This document shows positions 9,936-20,753 of a stretch of 64,000 nt of DNA, piece after piece (positions within the stretch are counted from its first letter, which is position 1; every line of letters begins with the position of its first letter). This DNA is from Cohaesibacter sp. (GTDB lineage Bacteria > Pseudomonadota > Alphaproteobacteria > Rhizobiales > Cohaesibacteraceae). The stretch lies in assembly GCA_025800145.1 (NCBI GenBank), contig JAOXSH010000065.1:1-64000 (forward strand), given 5' to 3'. The notes under the pieces are model-generated. The model worked only from the letters and a program-made list of their open reading frames with translations. It was not told the DNA's origin and did not search any database. The translations under genes and the position numbers were made by a program.

Positions 9936-9990
9936 ACACGGGCAAGATCATCCAAGCTTCTTCACCCTTGCCACCTGTCTGCAAACACAT

Positions 9991-11409
9991 TTGAAAGACC
10001 ACAAAATGAGCAAGATGGAACCGCAAAAATTAACCAGCGATCTTTTGAAATCCTGGGGGCATGTGCCCGGCGAGGCATTTGGCGCGGCCCTTCGCCATGG
10101 ACAAAAGGCTCTGGAAGAAGGCCAGACATTGCAAGCCGTGCAGGCATTACTCGATCGCTACAAACCAGCCCCCGCTATTGCGTTGGATGCGTTAGGGGCC
10201 AAGGCTTTTCACATCAATATTGATGCTGAAAACAAAGATGAACTTGCAAATCTTGACGCCGTAAAACACCATATGGCCGAGCTGATGCGCACACCCACCA
10301 TTGAAGCGGGCGCGATTATGCCCGATGCATGCCCCGCCGGGCCGCTGGGCACCATTCCCGTTGGCGGTGTTGTGGCTGCACGCAATGCCATCCATCCGGG
10401 TATGCATAGCGCAGATATTTGCTGCTCTGTTATGATGTCTGAGTTTGACGATGCAGACCCCAAAGAGGTGCTGGATAGCGCTCATTTGGCCACTCATTTT
10501 GGGAATGGAGGCCGTGAAAATGGCAAGCGCTTCACCATGCCTTTGGATTTGTATGATCAGTTTCGCGGCAATCTCTTTTTGAGCAATCCAAAAATTTTGC
10601 GCGCCGCGCAAGAGCATTTGGGAACCCAAGGCGATGGCAATCATTTCCTATTTGTCGGTGTATCGCGCAAAACCGGAAAAACAGCCATGGTTACCCACCA
10701 CGGCTCGCGCGGCCCCGGTGCACTGCTCTATAAGGCGGGGATGCAGATGGCAGAGAAGTTTCGCAAAAACCTCTCTCCCCAGACGCTGAAGCAAAATGCA
10801 TGGATTCCCATGGATAGCGAAGAAGGAGACGCCTATTGGCAGGCATTGCAGCTCATTCGTCAATGGACAAAAGTCAATCATAGCGTCATCCATCAAGCAA
10901 CAACAGATGCTCTGGGCGCAACACTAAACCGCCGTTTCTGGAATGAGCATAATTTTGTCTTTGAACGAAATGGCCTCTTTTATCATGGCAAAGGCGCAAC
11001 CCCGGCTTGGGATGCCTATGCCGATGATGCAACAGGCTTGACCCTTATTCCGCTCAATATGGTAGAACCGGTTTTGGTGGTTCGTGGCAAAGACAATGCC
11101 AATGCCCTTGGCTTCTCACCCCATGGTGCAGGGCGCAATTATTCGCGCTCCGAGCATAAGCGCCGCAATGCAACCAAAAATCCAGAGCATTTGTTAGCAG
11201 AAGAAACCAAAGGGCTTGATATCCGCTTTTTTGAAAACAAAATCGATATCTCGGAACTGCCCTCCAGCTACAAAAAAGCATCCCTCGTTGTTGAGCAAAT
11301 CAAAAAATATGACCTTGCCAAGATCGAAGATTATATTGATCCCTATGGATGCATCATGGCTGGATATATCGAACCATTCTGGAAAAAAGCCAAGGATGCA
11401 AAGAAGTGA
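9991..11409 (+). CDS. rtcB: RtcB-family tRNA/RNA-splicing ligase (start may be ATG at 10006)
   Basis: GGVVAARNAIHPGMHSADICCSVMMSEF, GNHFLFVGVS, HHGSRGPGALLYKAGM, GAGRNYSRSEHKR. Confidence 0.94.
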   Translation: MKDHKMSKMEPQKLTSDLLKSWGHVPGEAFGAALRHGQKALEEGQTLQAVQALLDRYKPAPAIALDALGAKAFHINIDAENKDELANLDAVKHHMAELMRTPTIEAGAIMPDACPAGPLGTIPVGGVVAARNAIHPGMHSADICCSVMMSEFDDADPKEVLDSAHLATHFGNGGRENGKRFTMPLDLYDQFRGNLFLSNPKILRAAQEHLGTQGDGNHFLFVGVSRKTGKTAMVTHHGSRGPGALLYKAGMQMAEKFRKNLSPQTLKQNAWIPMDSEEGDAYWQALQLIRQWTKVNHSVIHQATTDALGATLNRRFWNEHNFVFERNGLFYHGKGATPAWDAYADDATGLTLIPLNMVEPVLVVRGKDNANALGFSPHGAGRNYSRSEHKRRNATKNPEHLLAEETKGLDIRFFENKIDISELPSSYKKASLVVEQIKKYDLAKIEDYIDPYGCIMAGYIEPFWKKAKDAKK

Positions 11410-11459
11410 AACAGCGAGGCAGTAGCACTGCCTTGCCACACACTGGACATGCATTCAAA

Positions 11460-11502
11460 TAGAACATTTTCAATAAACACGTCGTTATTCAAAATGCTCT
11501 AG
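11460..11502. repeat. Family B end, inverted relative to the copy upstream of rtcB
   Basis: AGAACATTTTCAATAAACACGTCGTTATTCAAAATGCTCTAG; its GAATAAACACGTCGTTATTC-type core is the reverse complement of the 9903-9930 core. Confidence 0.8.
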
Positions 11503-11504
11503 CT

Positions 11505-11706
11505 CTATGCATCATCTTTTGCAGGGCAAGTATTAAGCCCCAGCAAGGGATAGAATGGGCAGAATTTGAACAAACCCGTTGCCAATGGCACAACACCAAT
11601 CCAGCCCCAAGGGGTCTGTGGCCCAACAAATACCAGCGTAATCAGAATAAGACCAACAGCGATACGAAGAATGCGGTCAAGACCACCAACATTTGCAACC
11701 ATCATA
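11505..11706 (-). CDS. DUF2892 (YgaP-like) small membrane protein
   Basis: MMVANVGGLDRILRIAVGLILITLVFVG...GWIGVVPLATGLFKFCPFYPLLGLNTC. AAGGAG RBS favours a start near 11706; the ORF track starts at 11771. Confidence 0.88.
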
Positions 11707-11839
11707 AAACTCCTTTTATGGCTATCGCACATGACGGTAAAATCTCTAAACCCCAGCATGAAAGACAGCACGAAACACTAAAAGGAAGATAAAACAGACA
11801 GGAACAAAAGTCCGGTGATCAAGTCACAAAAGAGCAAAG

Positions 11840-12508
11840 TTACGGCTGGCACTGGCGTTGCAAAAAATCCCTATCCAGAATCTGCACCACACCGCGGCTG
11901 GTTTTCACAATGCCTTTATGGGACAAGCGCTCCAAATGGCGCGAGACAACTTCACGCGCTGTCCCCAAATCGCGTGCCAAATCCAGATGCGTGGCTTGCA
12001 CCCGCCCAGCCTCATTTTGCCGCATCAACAAAACATCCGCCAAACGCACATCAATCGGTTCAAAAGCAATCCGCTCAACGGTTTGGGTCATATCCTTCAA
12101 ACGCTTGGAAATCGAAGAAAAGACAAATTTGCGAAAGATAGCTGACAGCGCCAAGAGATGATCAAACCCTATCGGGTCAAGCACAATCCCTTCAATCTCT
12201 TCTTCGGCAATCGCCTCGGCAGAATAACTCTCTTCGCCAAGCAAGCTAAGGCTGGTCTGAATGCAGATTTCACCGGGAGAGACACGATAGAGCAAAGCCT
12301 CCCTGCCCTCACGAGACACCGATTGCACACGCACAAGTCCACGGCTCAACAACAAATAGCCCCGGCATTGTTGACCGGGCGCAAAAATCTCGCTGCCCTT
12401 TTCAATCACAAAAGACAAAGAATGGGCAGAGAGGAGAGCCTTTGCCTCTGGCTCCAATTTGGACAAGGCAGGATATAAGTGTTCCAAACAGGCCTGCACC
12501 ATATGCAT
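11840..12508 (-). CDS. Crp/Fnr-family transcriptional regulator
   Basis: cNMP-binding-like N-terminus and HTH DLARDLGTAREVVSRHLERLSHKGIVKTSRG. Confidence 0.9.
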   Translation of the reverse strand: MHMVQACLEHLYPALSKLEPEAKALLSAHSLSFVIEKGSEIFAPGQQCRGYLLLSRGLVRVQSVSREGREALLYRVSPGEICIQTSLSLLGEESYSAEAIAEEEIEGIVLDPIGFDHLLALSAIFRKFVFSSISKRLKDMTQTVERIAFEPIDVRLADVLLMRQNEAGRVQATHLDLARDLGTAREVVSRHLERLSHKGIVKTSRGVVQILDRDFLQRQCQP

Positions 12509-12525
12509 TCCCCCTTTGCATTCAC

Positions 12526-12564
12526 ACCATCACTGGTACCATCACTGGCACCATCACTGGCACC
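12526..12564. repeat. 12-bp tandem repeat, 3 copies plus partial (ACCATCACTGGY)
   Basis: Direct reading between the end of apt and the start of the crp-like gene. Confidence 0.95.
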
Positions 12565-12574
12565 CAGCGAAAGC

Positions 12575-13120
12575 CTACAAACCCTCAAAGGCAACCAGAC
12601 TATGCACCATCACACCCTTGCCCCGCAGCAGATCCGCCCCTTTTAGATCGGGCAAATCAATGACAAAAGCAGTGGCAACAAGCTGTGCGCCCACATGAGC
12701 GAGCAAATCAACACCCGCACTGGCCGTTCCCCCGGTGGCAATCAGATCATCAAGCAACAAAACACGCTCACCCGGCGCAATCGCATCCTTATGCAGCTCA
12801 ATCCGGTCTACCCCATATTCAAGCTCATAATCCTGACCGACAACCGCCCCCGGCAGCTTGCCCTGTTTGCGAATGGGCACAAAGCCAACCCCCAAAAGAT
12901 CCGCAACCGCGCCGCCAAAAATAAAGCCCCGGGCCTCAATGCCAACAATCTTATCAATCTTTTGATCAAGAAACGGCTCGGCTAATTGACGCACGGCCTG
13001 ACGAAAAGCGGGACCATTGGCAATCAAGGTCGAAATATCCCGAAAGATAATGCCTGTTTTGGGATAATCGGGAATGGAACGGATCGTTTCTTTCAAATCG
13101 ATCAAGGCAGCGTCACTCAT
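12575..13120 (-). CDS. apt: Adenine phosphoribosyltransferase
   Basis: [52 protein letters not shown] (PRPP motif). Confidence 0.97.
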   Translation of the reverse strand: MSDAALIDLKETIRSIPDYPKTGIIFRDISTLIANGPAFRQAVRQLAEPFLDQKIDKIVGIEARGFIFGGAVADLLGVGFVPIRKQGKLPGAVVGQDYELEYGVDRIELHKDAIAPGERVLLLDDLIATGGTASAGVDLLAHVGAQLVATAFVIDLPDLKGADLLRGKGVMVHSLVAFEGL

Positions 13121-13192
13121 AAGAGAGTCCTTTTCTTCTCATCGCAAAATCCAAACATGGATCAGCCAAAATCATGCCATGGTCATACCCAT

Positions 13193-13220
13193 AAAAAAAG
13201 GGCTCGCAAAGAGCCCTTTT
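13193..13220 (-). terminator. Intrinsic terminator downstream of petC
   Basis: Minus strand AAAAGGGCTC-TTTGC-GAGCCCTTTTTTT: GC-rich stem followed by a T run. Confidence 0.85.
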
Positions 13221-13252
13221 CCTGTCTGTCACAATGATATAACCATCATATC

Positions 13253-14125
13253 CTAATGGTCAACATCAGACCAAACACGCTTCTTGGTGAAATACAGCAA
13301 GCCTGCAAAAATCGCCAAGAAGATCAGAGCATTAAGGCCAACGCGCTTGCGCTCTTCCAGCTTGGGCTCAGCTGCCCACATCAAGAAAGCAGAAACGTCT
13401 TTGGCATATTGCTCTGTGGTCATTGGAGAGCCATCGCTATATTCCACCAATTCATCATCCAATGGTGGCGCCATAGCCAAGGCATCGCCGCTCAGGAATT
13501 TCGGGTTATAATTGAGATCCCCAACATCAACCCCTTCTGGTGGCTCTTCATAGCCGGTCAACAGCGCATAAAGATAATCCGGGCCATATTCCTGATAGGC
13601 TGTAACCGTGTGCCAAACCATACGGACAAGATCCGTCAAAGGTTCGATACCGGTATCTGGCCCCATGGAACCAGCACGGGCCTTGGCAATCAAAGACAAA
13701 TCAGGTGGCAAAGCGCCGCCATTGGCAGATTTTGCCGCATTGTCATTTGGATAAGGCGATGGGAAGCGGTCAAATGGCTTGGCCGGACGGGTGAACATTT
13801 CCCCTTCATCATCCGGGCCATCTTCCACTTCATATTCCGCAGCCAAGGCTTTGATCTGATCAGCGCTATAGCCAAGCGCCCCTTCTTCACCCAAGTTACG
13901 GAAGGCAACATATTCCAAGGAATGACAGGAAGCACAAACTTCCTTGTAAACCTGAAAACCGCGCTGCAACTGCGCCTTGTCATATTTGCCCAAAGGACCA
14001 GAGAAAGACCAGTCCTGCTTGTCATAATGTTTGCCGCCACCCGCAGCCATGGCACCGCCAGCAGAAACTGCCAGTGCACAAGCTGCAACGAGCGCGCAAA
14101 CCGTATTTTTGGTCAGCGTAATCAT
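13253..14125 (-). CDS. petC: Cytochrome c1, bc1 complex
   Basis: VCASCHSLEYVAFRNL heme motif; C-terminal TM; downstream of petB. Confidence 0.95.
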   Translation of the reverse strand: MITLTKNTVCALVAACALAVSAGGAMAAGGGKHYDKQDWSFSGPLGKYDKAQLQRGFQVYKEVCASCHSLEYVAFRNLGEEGALGYSADQIKALAAEYEVEDGPDDEGEMFTRPAKPFDRFPSPYPNDNAAKSANGGALPPDLSLIAKARAGSMGPDTGIEPLTDLVRMVWHTVTAYQEYGPDYLYALLTGYEEPPEGVDVGDLNYNPKFLSGDALAMAPPLDDELVEYSDGSPMTTEQYAKDVSAFLMWAAEPKLEERKRVGLNALIFLAIFAGLLYFTKKRVWSDVDH

Positions 14126-14146
14126 CGGTTTCCCTTTCCTCGCTCG

Positions 14147-15394
14147 TTATTCGGCCGCAGCGGCAGAACCGCCTTTTTTAGCCAAAACTGCCTCGGAAAT
14201 CGAATTTGGCAATGGCTTTGGCTTCTCGATCAGCCCAAGAACAGGCAGAATGACCAGGAAGTGAGCAAAATACCAAACGGTAGCGATACGAGACGCGATC
14301 ACATATCCGCCTTCGGCAGGCTTGGCACCAAGATAGCCCAAAGCAATACAAACAAAGACGAAAATCCAGAAGAATTGCTTACCCAATGGGCGATAGGTGT
14401 TGGAGCGCACCTTGGATGTATCCAGCCAAGGCAAAACGAACAACACAGCAATCGCACCAAACATCAGCAACACACCGCCCAGCTTGTCAGGCACCGCACG
14501 CAAAATGGCATAGAATGGCAGGAAGTACCATTCAGGCACAATATGCGCAGGGGTCACCAACGGATCAGCAGGGATATAATTGTCAGGGTGGCCAAGGAAG
14601 TTTGGCACCATGAACGCCATCCATACAAAGAAGATCATGAACAGCACAATCGCATACAGATCTTTGATGGTGTAATAAGGCGTGAAAGCAACGCTATCCT
14701 GCGCATCTTTTGGCTCAACACCGGTCGGGTTGTTGTTGCCTGCTTCATGGAAAGCCCAGATATGCAAGCCAACAATGGCAGCCAGCATGAAGGGAAGCAA
14801 ATAATGCAGCGAGAAGAAACGGTTCAAAGTTGGATTATCAACCGCAAACCCGCCCCACAACAATTCAACGATTGGATCCCCAACAATCGGGAAAGCCGAG
14901 AACAGGTTTGTAATCACGGTTGCACCCCAGAAGGACATCTGTCCCCAAGGCAGAACGTAACCCATAAAGCCGGTCGCCATCATCAACAGGAAGATGACAA
15001 CACCCAAAATCCACACAACCTCGCGAGGCTCCTTGTAGGAGCCATAATAAAGGCCGCGCATGATATGGATATAAACAGCGATAAAGAACATGGATGCGCC
15101 ATTGGCGTGCAAATAGCGCAGCATCCAGCCCCAGTTCACATCGCGCATGATATGCTCGACAGAAGCAAAGGCAATCGCCGTATTGGGGGCATAATGCATA
15201 ACCAGAACAATACCGGTGATGATCTGGGCCATCAGGCAAAAGGCCAGAATGCCACCAAAGGTCCACCAATAATTCAGGTTTTTAGGTACAGGATAGGCAA
15301 CAAAGGAAGAATGCGCCAAGCCAATGATTGGCAGGCGACGTTCCATCCATTTAACAATGCCATTTTGCGGCTGAAAAGTAGAATGTCCGCTCAT
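14147..15394 (-). CDS. petB: Cytochrome b, bc1 complex
   Basis: [70 protein letters not shown]. Confidence 0.97.
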   Translation of the reverse strand: MSGHSTFQPQNGIVKWMERRLPIIGLAHSSFVAYPVPKNLNYWWTFGGILAFCLMAQIITGIVLVMHYAPNTAIAFASVEHIMRDVNWGWMLRYLHANGASMFFIAVYIHIMRGLYYGSYKEPREVVWILGVVIFLLMMATGFMGYVLPWGQMSFWGATVITNLFSAFPIVGDPIVELLWGGFAVDNPTLNRFFSLHYLLPFMLAAIVGLHIWAFHEAGNNNPTGVEPKDAQDSVAFTPYYTIKDLYAIVLFMIFFVWMAFMVPNFLGHPDNYIPADPLVTPAHIVPEWYFLPFYAILRAVPDKLGGVLLMFGAIAVLFVLPWLDTSKVRSNTYRPLGKQFFWIFVFVCIALGYLGAKPAEGGYVIASRIATVWYFAHFLVILPVLGLIEKPKPLPNSISEAVLAKKGGSAAAAE

Positions 15395-15424
15395 GACTGG
15401 TCTCCTTAGAGGTCTTGTCGGACG

Positions 15425-15949
15425 TTAGCCGATTTTAATGACAGTATCGGAAATGAAATCGTAAGGCGGCAGCTCAAGATTCAATGGAGCCGGTCCCTTG
15501 CGAATACGTCCCGCAGTATCATAATGCGAGCCATGGCACGGACAGAACCAGCCATCATACTCGCCCGCTTCGCCCAGAGGCACACAACCAAGATGGGTAC
15601 AAATACCGATCTGAACAAGAAAATGTTCTTTACCAGGCTTGGTACGCTCTTCGTCGGTCTGCGGATCAATCAAGCTCGCAACATCGACGGCTTTCGCCTC
15701 TTCAATTTCTTTTGCTGTACGATACCGGATGAAAACCGGCTTGCCGCGCCATTTGGCGGTCATGCTCTGTCCTTCTTCCAAAGAAGAAAGGTCCACCTCA
15801 ATGGAAGCAAGCGCCAGTGCGGAAGCATCTGGATTCATCTGGTCGATAAATGGCCAAGCAAGCGCAGCTGCGCCAACGGCCCCAAACGCTCCAGTCGCAA
15901 TATACAAAAAGTCGCGACGGGTTGGTTCTGCCTTTTCGCTGGTAGCCAA
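15425..15949 (-). CDS. petA: Ubiquinol-cytochrome c reductase Rieske iron-sulfur subunit
   Basis: TRRDFLY Tat signal; [10 protein letters not shown] and CPCHGSHYD cluster motifs. Confidence 0.97.
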   Translation of the reverse strand: MATSEKAEPTRRDFLYIATGAFGAVGAAALAWPFIDQMNPDASALALASIEVDLSSLEEGQSMTAKWRGKPVFIRYRTAKEIEEAKAVDVASLIDPQTDEERTKPGKEHFLVQIGICTHLGCVPLGEAGEYDGWFCPCHGSHYDTAGRIRKGPAPLNLELPPYDFISDTVIKIG

Positions 15950-16370
15950 GGCTAGGTCCTCTCGAAACCAGTGTCCTATTCACAGCCCATCAACCTAATC
16001 TGCACACTTCTTGGAGGGAAGGTCACAGACCCCTCAATGGCAGACGAGCCAATTCAGTCAGTTCCATACAAGATGAAACTTTGCGGATCTCTTTTTGCAT
16101 TGAAAAGTGCGCTTGTCCAGCCTGACCATTGAAAGTTGGGCCATTTGTCGCAAAAAGAAGCTCACACAATGGTTGTAAGAGCACAAGAGCAAGCCATAAA
16201 CCAACAGTCTTGCACAGCCCAAAACCACCCCCCAGACGCCAAGACACATATTGCGCGAAGATCAAGACAAAAGACGCCGCCTTACGAGAGCAAAATCTTG
16301 CAGGCAAGGCGGCATCACAGAGAATGACAAGCAATAAACACAACCGAAGAGGATAAGGGAAAATCCTGAT

Positions 16371-18197
16371 TTATCCAATGAATCCACCAGATTGACGCTG
16401 CCATAATGAGGCATAAAGCCCCCCTTGCGCCAGCAAATCTTCATGGCTTCCCTGCTCGATAATCTTGCCCTCTTCCATCACAATCAACCGATCCATGCTG
16501 GCAATGGTCGACAAACGATGGGCAATCGCCACAACCGTCTTGCCCTCCATCAGCTCATCCAAGCTGTCCTGAATGGCCGCTTCCACCTCTGAATCGAGCG
16601 CAGACGTTGCTTCATCCAAAATAAGGATTGGGGCATTTTTCAACAAGACACGGGCAATAGCGATTCGCTGCCGCTGACCGCCAGACAATTTTACCCCGCG
16701 CTCGCCCACTTGCGCCTCAAAGCCCTTATTGCCATGGGCATCAACCAGACCCTCAATGAAGTCAAGCGCCTGCGCCCGTTTGGCCGCTTCAATGGCTTGC
16801 TCCATATCCGCCCCTTCCCGACCATAGACAATATTGTCCAAAACCGAGCGATGCAAAAGCGAGGTATCCTGCGTCACCACCCCGATTTGCGAACGCAAGC
16901 TGTCTTGCCCAATGGCGCGCACCTCTTGGCCATCAACACAGATTTTGCCTTTGTCCAGATCATAAAAGCGCAACAAAAGATTGATCAAAGTCGATTTACC
17001 GGCCCCTGAGCGCCCAACAAGCCCAACCTTCTCGCCCGGCTTGATCGAGAGGCTCAAACCATCAATCACCGGCTCATCCTTGCCATAATTGAAAGAGACC
17101 TGATCAAAGACAATCTCGCCCTTGCTCACCGTAAGCTTTTTGGCATCAGCACGATCCAGAACAATTTGCGGCTGGGCAATGGTCTTAATCCCATCCTGGA
17201 CAGTGCCGACATTCTCGAACAAGCCGCCCACTTCCCACAAAATCCATTCCGACATGCCCCGCAAACGCAAAACCAGACCTGTGACAACCGCAATCTCGCC
17301 CGGCCCGACAACGTCCCCCTGCCAATAATGAATAGAAACAATGATGGTAGCAGCCAGCAGCAATTGATTGATTGTTTTCAAACAGATCTGCAATTTGGTC
17401 ACCAGACGCATCTGGCCATGAACCGTCCCCATAAAGCCGTCCATGGATCGACGGGCATAGGCCTCTTCGCGCTCGGCATGAGAGAAAAGCTTCACAACAG
17501 AAATGTTGGAATAGGCATCGACAATATTGCCCATCATGGTAGAGCGTGCATCGGCCTGTTTGCTGGAAATATCGCGCAATTTGGGCACAAAATAAAACAG
17601 GGTGCCCACATAGGCCACAAGCCACAGAGCCAAAGGAGCCGCCATCTGCCATTTTGTCTCGCCCACCAACACAAGCGCCGAGATAAAATAAACACCAACA
17701 AACACAAACACATCCGCAATGCGCGAAATAACCTCGCGCACAGCCAGAGCCGTTTGCATCAGCTTTTGCGCCACCCGACCGGCAAATTCATCCTGATAAA
17801 AGGTCATCGACTGACGCAACAAATAGCGATGCACCCGCCAACGAATGGACATGGGATAATTGCCAATGATGGTCTGATGAAACAAAAATTGCCAAACAAA
17901 TTCCAGCACAGGGAAAACCAGCAACAAAACAATGCCCATCCAGATCAGGTCTGAGCCATGGAGATCAAAAAATTGCGCCCGCTCCGTGGTCGAAATCCAG
18001 TCAATCAGATCTCCGACATAGCCATAGAGCGCAACCTCGATGATGGCGATAATCGCACTTAACAGCGACATAACCACCATATAGGGGGCCACTGGCTTGG
18101 TATAATGCCAACAAAAAGCCCAAAAGCGTGTGGGCGGTTGTTCCAAACCATCCTCGGCAAACGGGTTCACCAGTTTTTCAAAATAGGAAAACATCAC
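16371..18197 (-). CDS. ABC transporter, fused permease/ATP-binding protein
   Basis: VGLVGRSGAGKSTLINLLLRFYD Walker A; KLSGGQRQRIAIARVLLKNAPILILDEATSALD. Confidence 0.95.
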   Translation of the reverse strand: MMFSYFEKLVNPFAEDGLEQPPTRFWAFCWHYTKPVAPYMVVMSLLSAIIAIIEVALYGYVGDLIDWISTTERAQFFDLHGSDLIWMGIVLLLVFPVLEFVWQFLFHQTIIGNYPMSIRWRVHRYLLRQSMTFYQDEFAGRVAQKLMQTALAVREVISRIADVFVFVGVYFISALVLVGETKWQMAAPLALWLVAYVGTLFYFVPKLRDISSKQADARSTMMGNIVDAYSNISVVKLFSHAEREEAYARRSMDGFMGTVHGQMRLVTKLQICLKTINQLLLAATIIVSIHYWQGDVVGPGEIAVVTGLVLRLRGMSEWILWEVGGLFENVGTVQDGIKTIAQPQIVLDRADAKKLTVSKGEIVFDQVSFNYGKDEPVIDGLSLSIKPGEKVGLVGRSGAGKSTLINLLLRFYDLDKGKICVDGQEVRAIGQDSLRSQIGVVTQDTSLLHRSVLDNIVYGREGADMEQAIEAAKRAQALDFIEGLVDAHGNKGFEAQVGERGVKLSGGQRQRIAIARVLLKNAPILILDEATSALDSEVEAAIQDSLDELMEGKTVVAIAHRLSTIASMDRLIVMEEGKIIEQGSHEDLLAQGGLYASLWQRQSGGFIG

Positions 18198-18494
18198 TTG
18201 GATCCAGCATAGAAATTAAGAGAGAAAAACCAGAGCAGACAGAAAGCTGGCTTTGGTGCCATTTGGTCACACTGCAAGGAAAGAGACTCAAACAGCCGTT
18301 CAGATTATCACCATTGGCGAAAAAACAGACCAATGAAATGCAATCCGATCGTTTCTTCCCAAGCCTGTGATAAATTTGCACAAATAAAGAGCGCCATATA
18401 CGAGTGCAAAATTGTCATTGCCTTTGCCCACAAACTGGGCCACATCTTAGTGCCCGATTTATAAAGTCGCTGTTTGAGACTTTTAGGCGTATAT

Positions 18495-18566
18495 CCGGCC
18501 CACTCCCCCTCCCAAACCGCCCACGAGGGGACCATGACGGGTGGTTTGGGAGGGGGAGTGGGCCGG
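18495..18566. repeat. Hairpin element family C copy 2
   Basis: CCGGCCCACTCCCCCTCCCAAACCGCCC / GGGTGGTTTGGGAGGGGGAGTGGGCCGG, 28-bp arms with one G:T mismatch; loop ACGAGGGGACCATGAC. Confidence 0.92.
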
Positions 18567-18623
18567 CTCTGTACTTTTAAATCGGGCTCTTATGCCAACG
18601 AGCAGACATAATGAACGAAAAGC

Positions 18624-19109
18624 ATGACTGAGACAGCCTCCAAAAGCCAAATCGCAATCGCGCTTTACCAACCAGACATTCCCCAAAATACCGGCACCAT
18701 CCTGCGCATGGCCGCCTGCCTGAATTTGCATGTCCATATCATAGAGCCCTGCGGCTTTGCACTGAATGACCGCACGTTGCGGCGCGCTGGCATGGATTAT
18801 CTGGATCGCTCCACTTATACCAAACATCTCTCCTGGTCTCATTTTGTGAGCTGGGCAGAGCAGCAGGAAAAACGTCTGGTTCTGGCAACCACCAAGGCCA
18901 GCAAGCCTTTCTTGGACATCAGCTATCAGAGCAACGACATCCTTCTCTTTGGTCGAGAATCGGTTGGCGTGCCCGATGAAGTGCATGAACGGGCCGATGC
19001 TCGCATCACCATTCCCATGCGCGAAGGTGAACGCTCGCTTAATCTTGCCATTTCCACCGCAATGCTTGCCTCAGAAGCCTTGCGTCAATTGAAAGCCTTT
19101 CCCTCATGA
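18624..19109 (+). CDS. trmL: tRNA (cytidine(34)-2'-O)-methyltransferase
   Basis: [59 protein letters not shown] (SPOUT knot). Confidence 0.92.
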   Translation: MTETASKSQIAIALYQPDIPQNTGTILRMAACLNLHVHIIEPCGFALNDRTLRRAGMDYLDRSTYTKHLSWSHFVSWAEQQEKRLVLATTKASKPFLDISYQSNDILLFGRESVGVPDEVHERADARITIPMREGERSLNLAISTAMLASEALRQLKAFPS

Positions 19110-20026
19110 CCCAATCTTTCGGTCTTTACACCCTGCCCGATTGTCTGCCCGATCAGCTGGACGATAAAAAAGCCAAAGCCAGCGATTGGTTTGCGCATTT
19201 GCGCGATGATATTTGCCATGCATTTGAAACACTGGAGAATGAGCTAACCGGCCCCAACAGTGACCAGCAACCGGGCCGATTTGAGCGCACCCCGTGGGAG
19301 CGAACAGACCATAGCGGCGCAAAAGGCGGTGGCGGCGTCATGTCCCTGATGAAAGGCCGCGTCTTTGAAAAAGTCGGCGTGCATGTTTCAACCGTGCATG
19401 GAGAATTTTCACCGCAATTTCGCGACCAGATTCCCGGTGCCTCAGACGATCCACGTTTCTGGGCTTCGGGCATTTCTCTCATTGCCCATCCTTGCAACCC
19501 CAATGTCCCGGCTGTGCATATGAATACCCGCATGGTCGTCACCACCCGCCAATGGTTTGGCGGGGGGGCAGACCTAACACCCGTGCTGAATGCCCGCCGC
19601 ACGCAAGAAGATGCAGACAGCATCGCCTTTCACAAAGCCATGCAAGCCCCTTGTAATGCCCATGATGTGGCCGATTATTCCCATTATAAAGAGTGGTGCG
19701 ACCATTATTTTCATCTGCCCCATCGCGATGAACCAAGAGGCATTGGCGGCATCTTTTATGACCGCCACAATTCCGGCAATTGGGACGCCGATTTTGCCTT
19801 CACCCAAGATGTAGGACGCGCCTTTGCCGCCATCTATCCCGAACTGGTGCGCCGCAATGTCACAAAAGACTGGACACCAGAACAACGCGAAGAGCAGCTC
19901 ATTCGCAGAGGGCGCTATGTGGAGTTTAACCTGCTCCATGATCGCGGCACAATCTTTGGCCTGAAAACAGGCGGCAATGTTGCCTCCATCCTGTCTTCCA
20001 TGCCACCCGTGGTCAAATGGCCTTAA
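19106..20026 (+). CDS. hemF: Oxygen-dependent coproporphyrinogen III oxidase
   Basis: [64 protein letters not shown]. Confidence 0.96.
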   Translation: MTQSFGLYTLPDCLPDQLDDKKAKASDWFAHLRDDICHAFETLENELTGPNSDQQPGRFERTPWERTDHSGAKGGGGVMSLMKGRVFEKVGVHVSTVHGEFSPQFRDQIPGASDDPRFWASGISLIAHPCNPNVPAVHMNTRMVVTTRQWFGGGADLTPVLNARRTQEDADSIAFHKAMQAPCNAHDVADYSHYKEWCDHYFHLPHRDEPRGIGGIFYDRHNSGNWDADFAFTQDVGRAFAAIYPELVRRNVTKDWTPEQREEQLIRRGRYVEFNLLHDRGTIFGLKTGGNVASILSSMPPVVKWP

Positions 20027-20057
20027 AAATCTCGATACGAGACTTTTAAATCAAACC

Positions 20058-20753
20058 CTAAAGACCCTCGATCAAGGGCAGGAGCTGCGCCATATCATCA
20101 AAAATATGCGCATCATGGGCGGTCAAGGCCGCCCCATTCCCCCCCTCATGACCACCATGGCCGGCAGGCACATATCCAAAACAGCGCATCCCGGCCCGCT
20201 TGGCCGCCAACACGCCATTCACGCTGTCTTCCACCACAATGCATTGATCGGGCTTTGCTCCCATATGTTGGGCGGCCAGCAAAAACAGATCCGGATCCGG
20301 CTTGGCCACACCAAGGCTATGGGCAGAAAATCGTTTGCCATCAAAACGCTCCCAAAGCCCATTCTGCCCCAGCGTAATCTTCATCTTGTCGTCAGAACCA
20401 TTGGAAGCCACACAATAGCCAATGCCAGCCGCGTCCAAATCATCCAGGAGCCAAGGGATGCCTGCAACCACGTCCACTCCCTGCTTCAAACGCGCATAGG
20501 TCTGGGCATAGACTTCATCAATCCACTGATCTGGCCGCTCATCAGGCAATTGCGCGCCCAAGTCACGGGCCTTGGCTTCCACCCCACCCATTGTGCCACC
20601 GACAAACAAATCCATTGCCTGTGTCAGATCCATCTCCAAGCCATAGCCTGCCAGATTGTCAATCAACACCTGATTGGACACAATCTCACTGTCCACCAGA
20701 ACCCCATCACAATCAAAAATCACCAAATCTGGCCGCATATTACAAATCCTCAA
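20058..20753 (-). CDS. HAD-superfamily hydrolase (beta-phosphoglucomutase-like)
   Basis: DLVIFDCDGVLVDSE, CVASNGSDDKM, AKPDPDLFLLAA, CIVVEDSVNGVLAA. Confidence 0.92.
   Translation of the reverse strand: MRICNMRPDLVIFDCDGVLVDSEIVSNQVLIDNLAGYGLEMDLTQAMDLFVGGTMGGVEAKARDLGAQLPDERPDQWIDEVYAQTYARLKQGVDVVAGIPWLLDDLDAAGIGYCVASNGSDDKMKITLGQNGLWERFDGKRFSAHSLGVAKPDPDLFLLAAQHMGAKPDQCIVVEDSVNGVLAAKRAGMRCFGYVPAGHGGHEGGNGAALTAHDAHIFDDMAQLLPLIEGL

Noticed and set aside
13256-15409. 717-aa plus-strand ORF
   Set aside because: Exactly antisense to petC and petB, whose minus-strand products carry all the hallmark cytochrome motifs; low-complexity His/Gln/Asn-rich translation typical of a shadow ORF.
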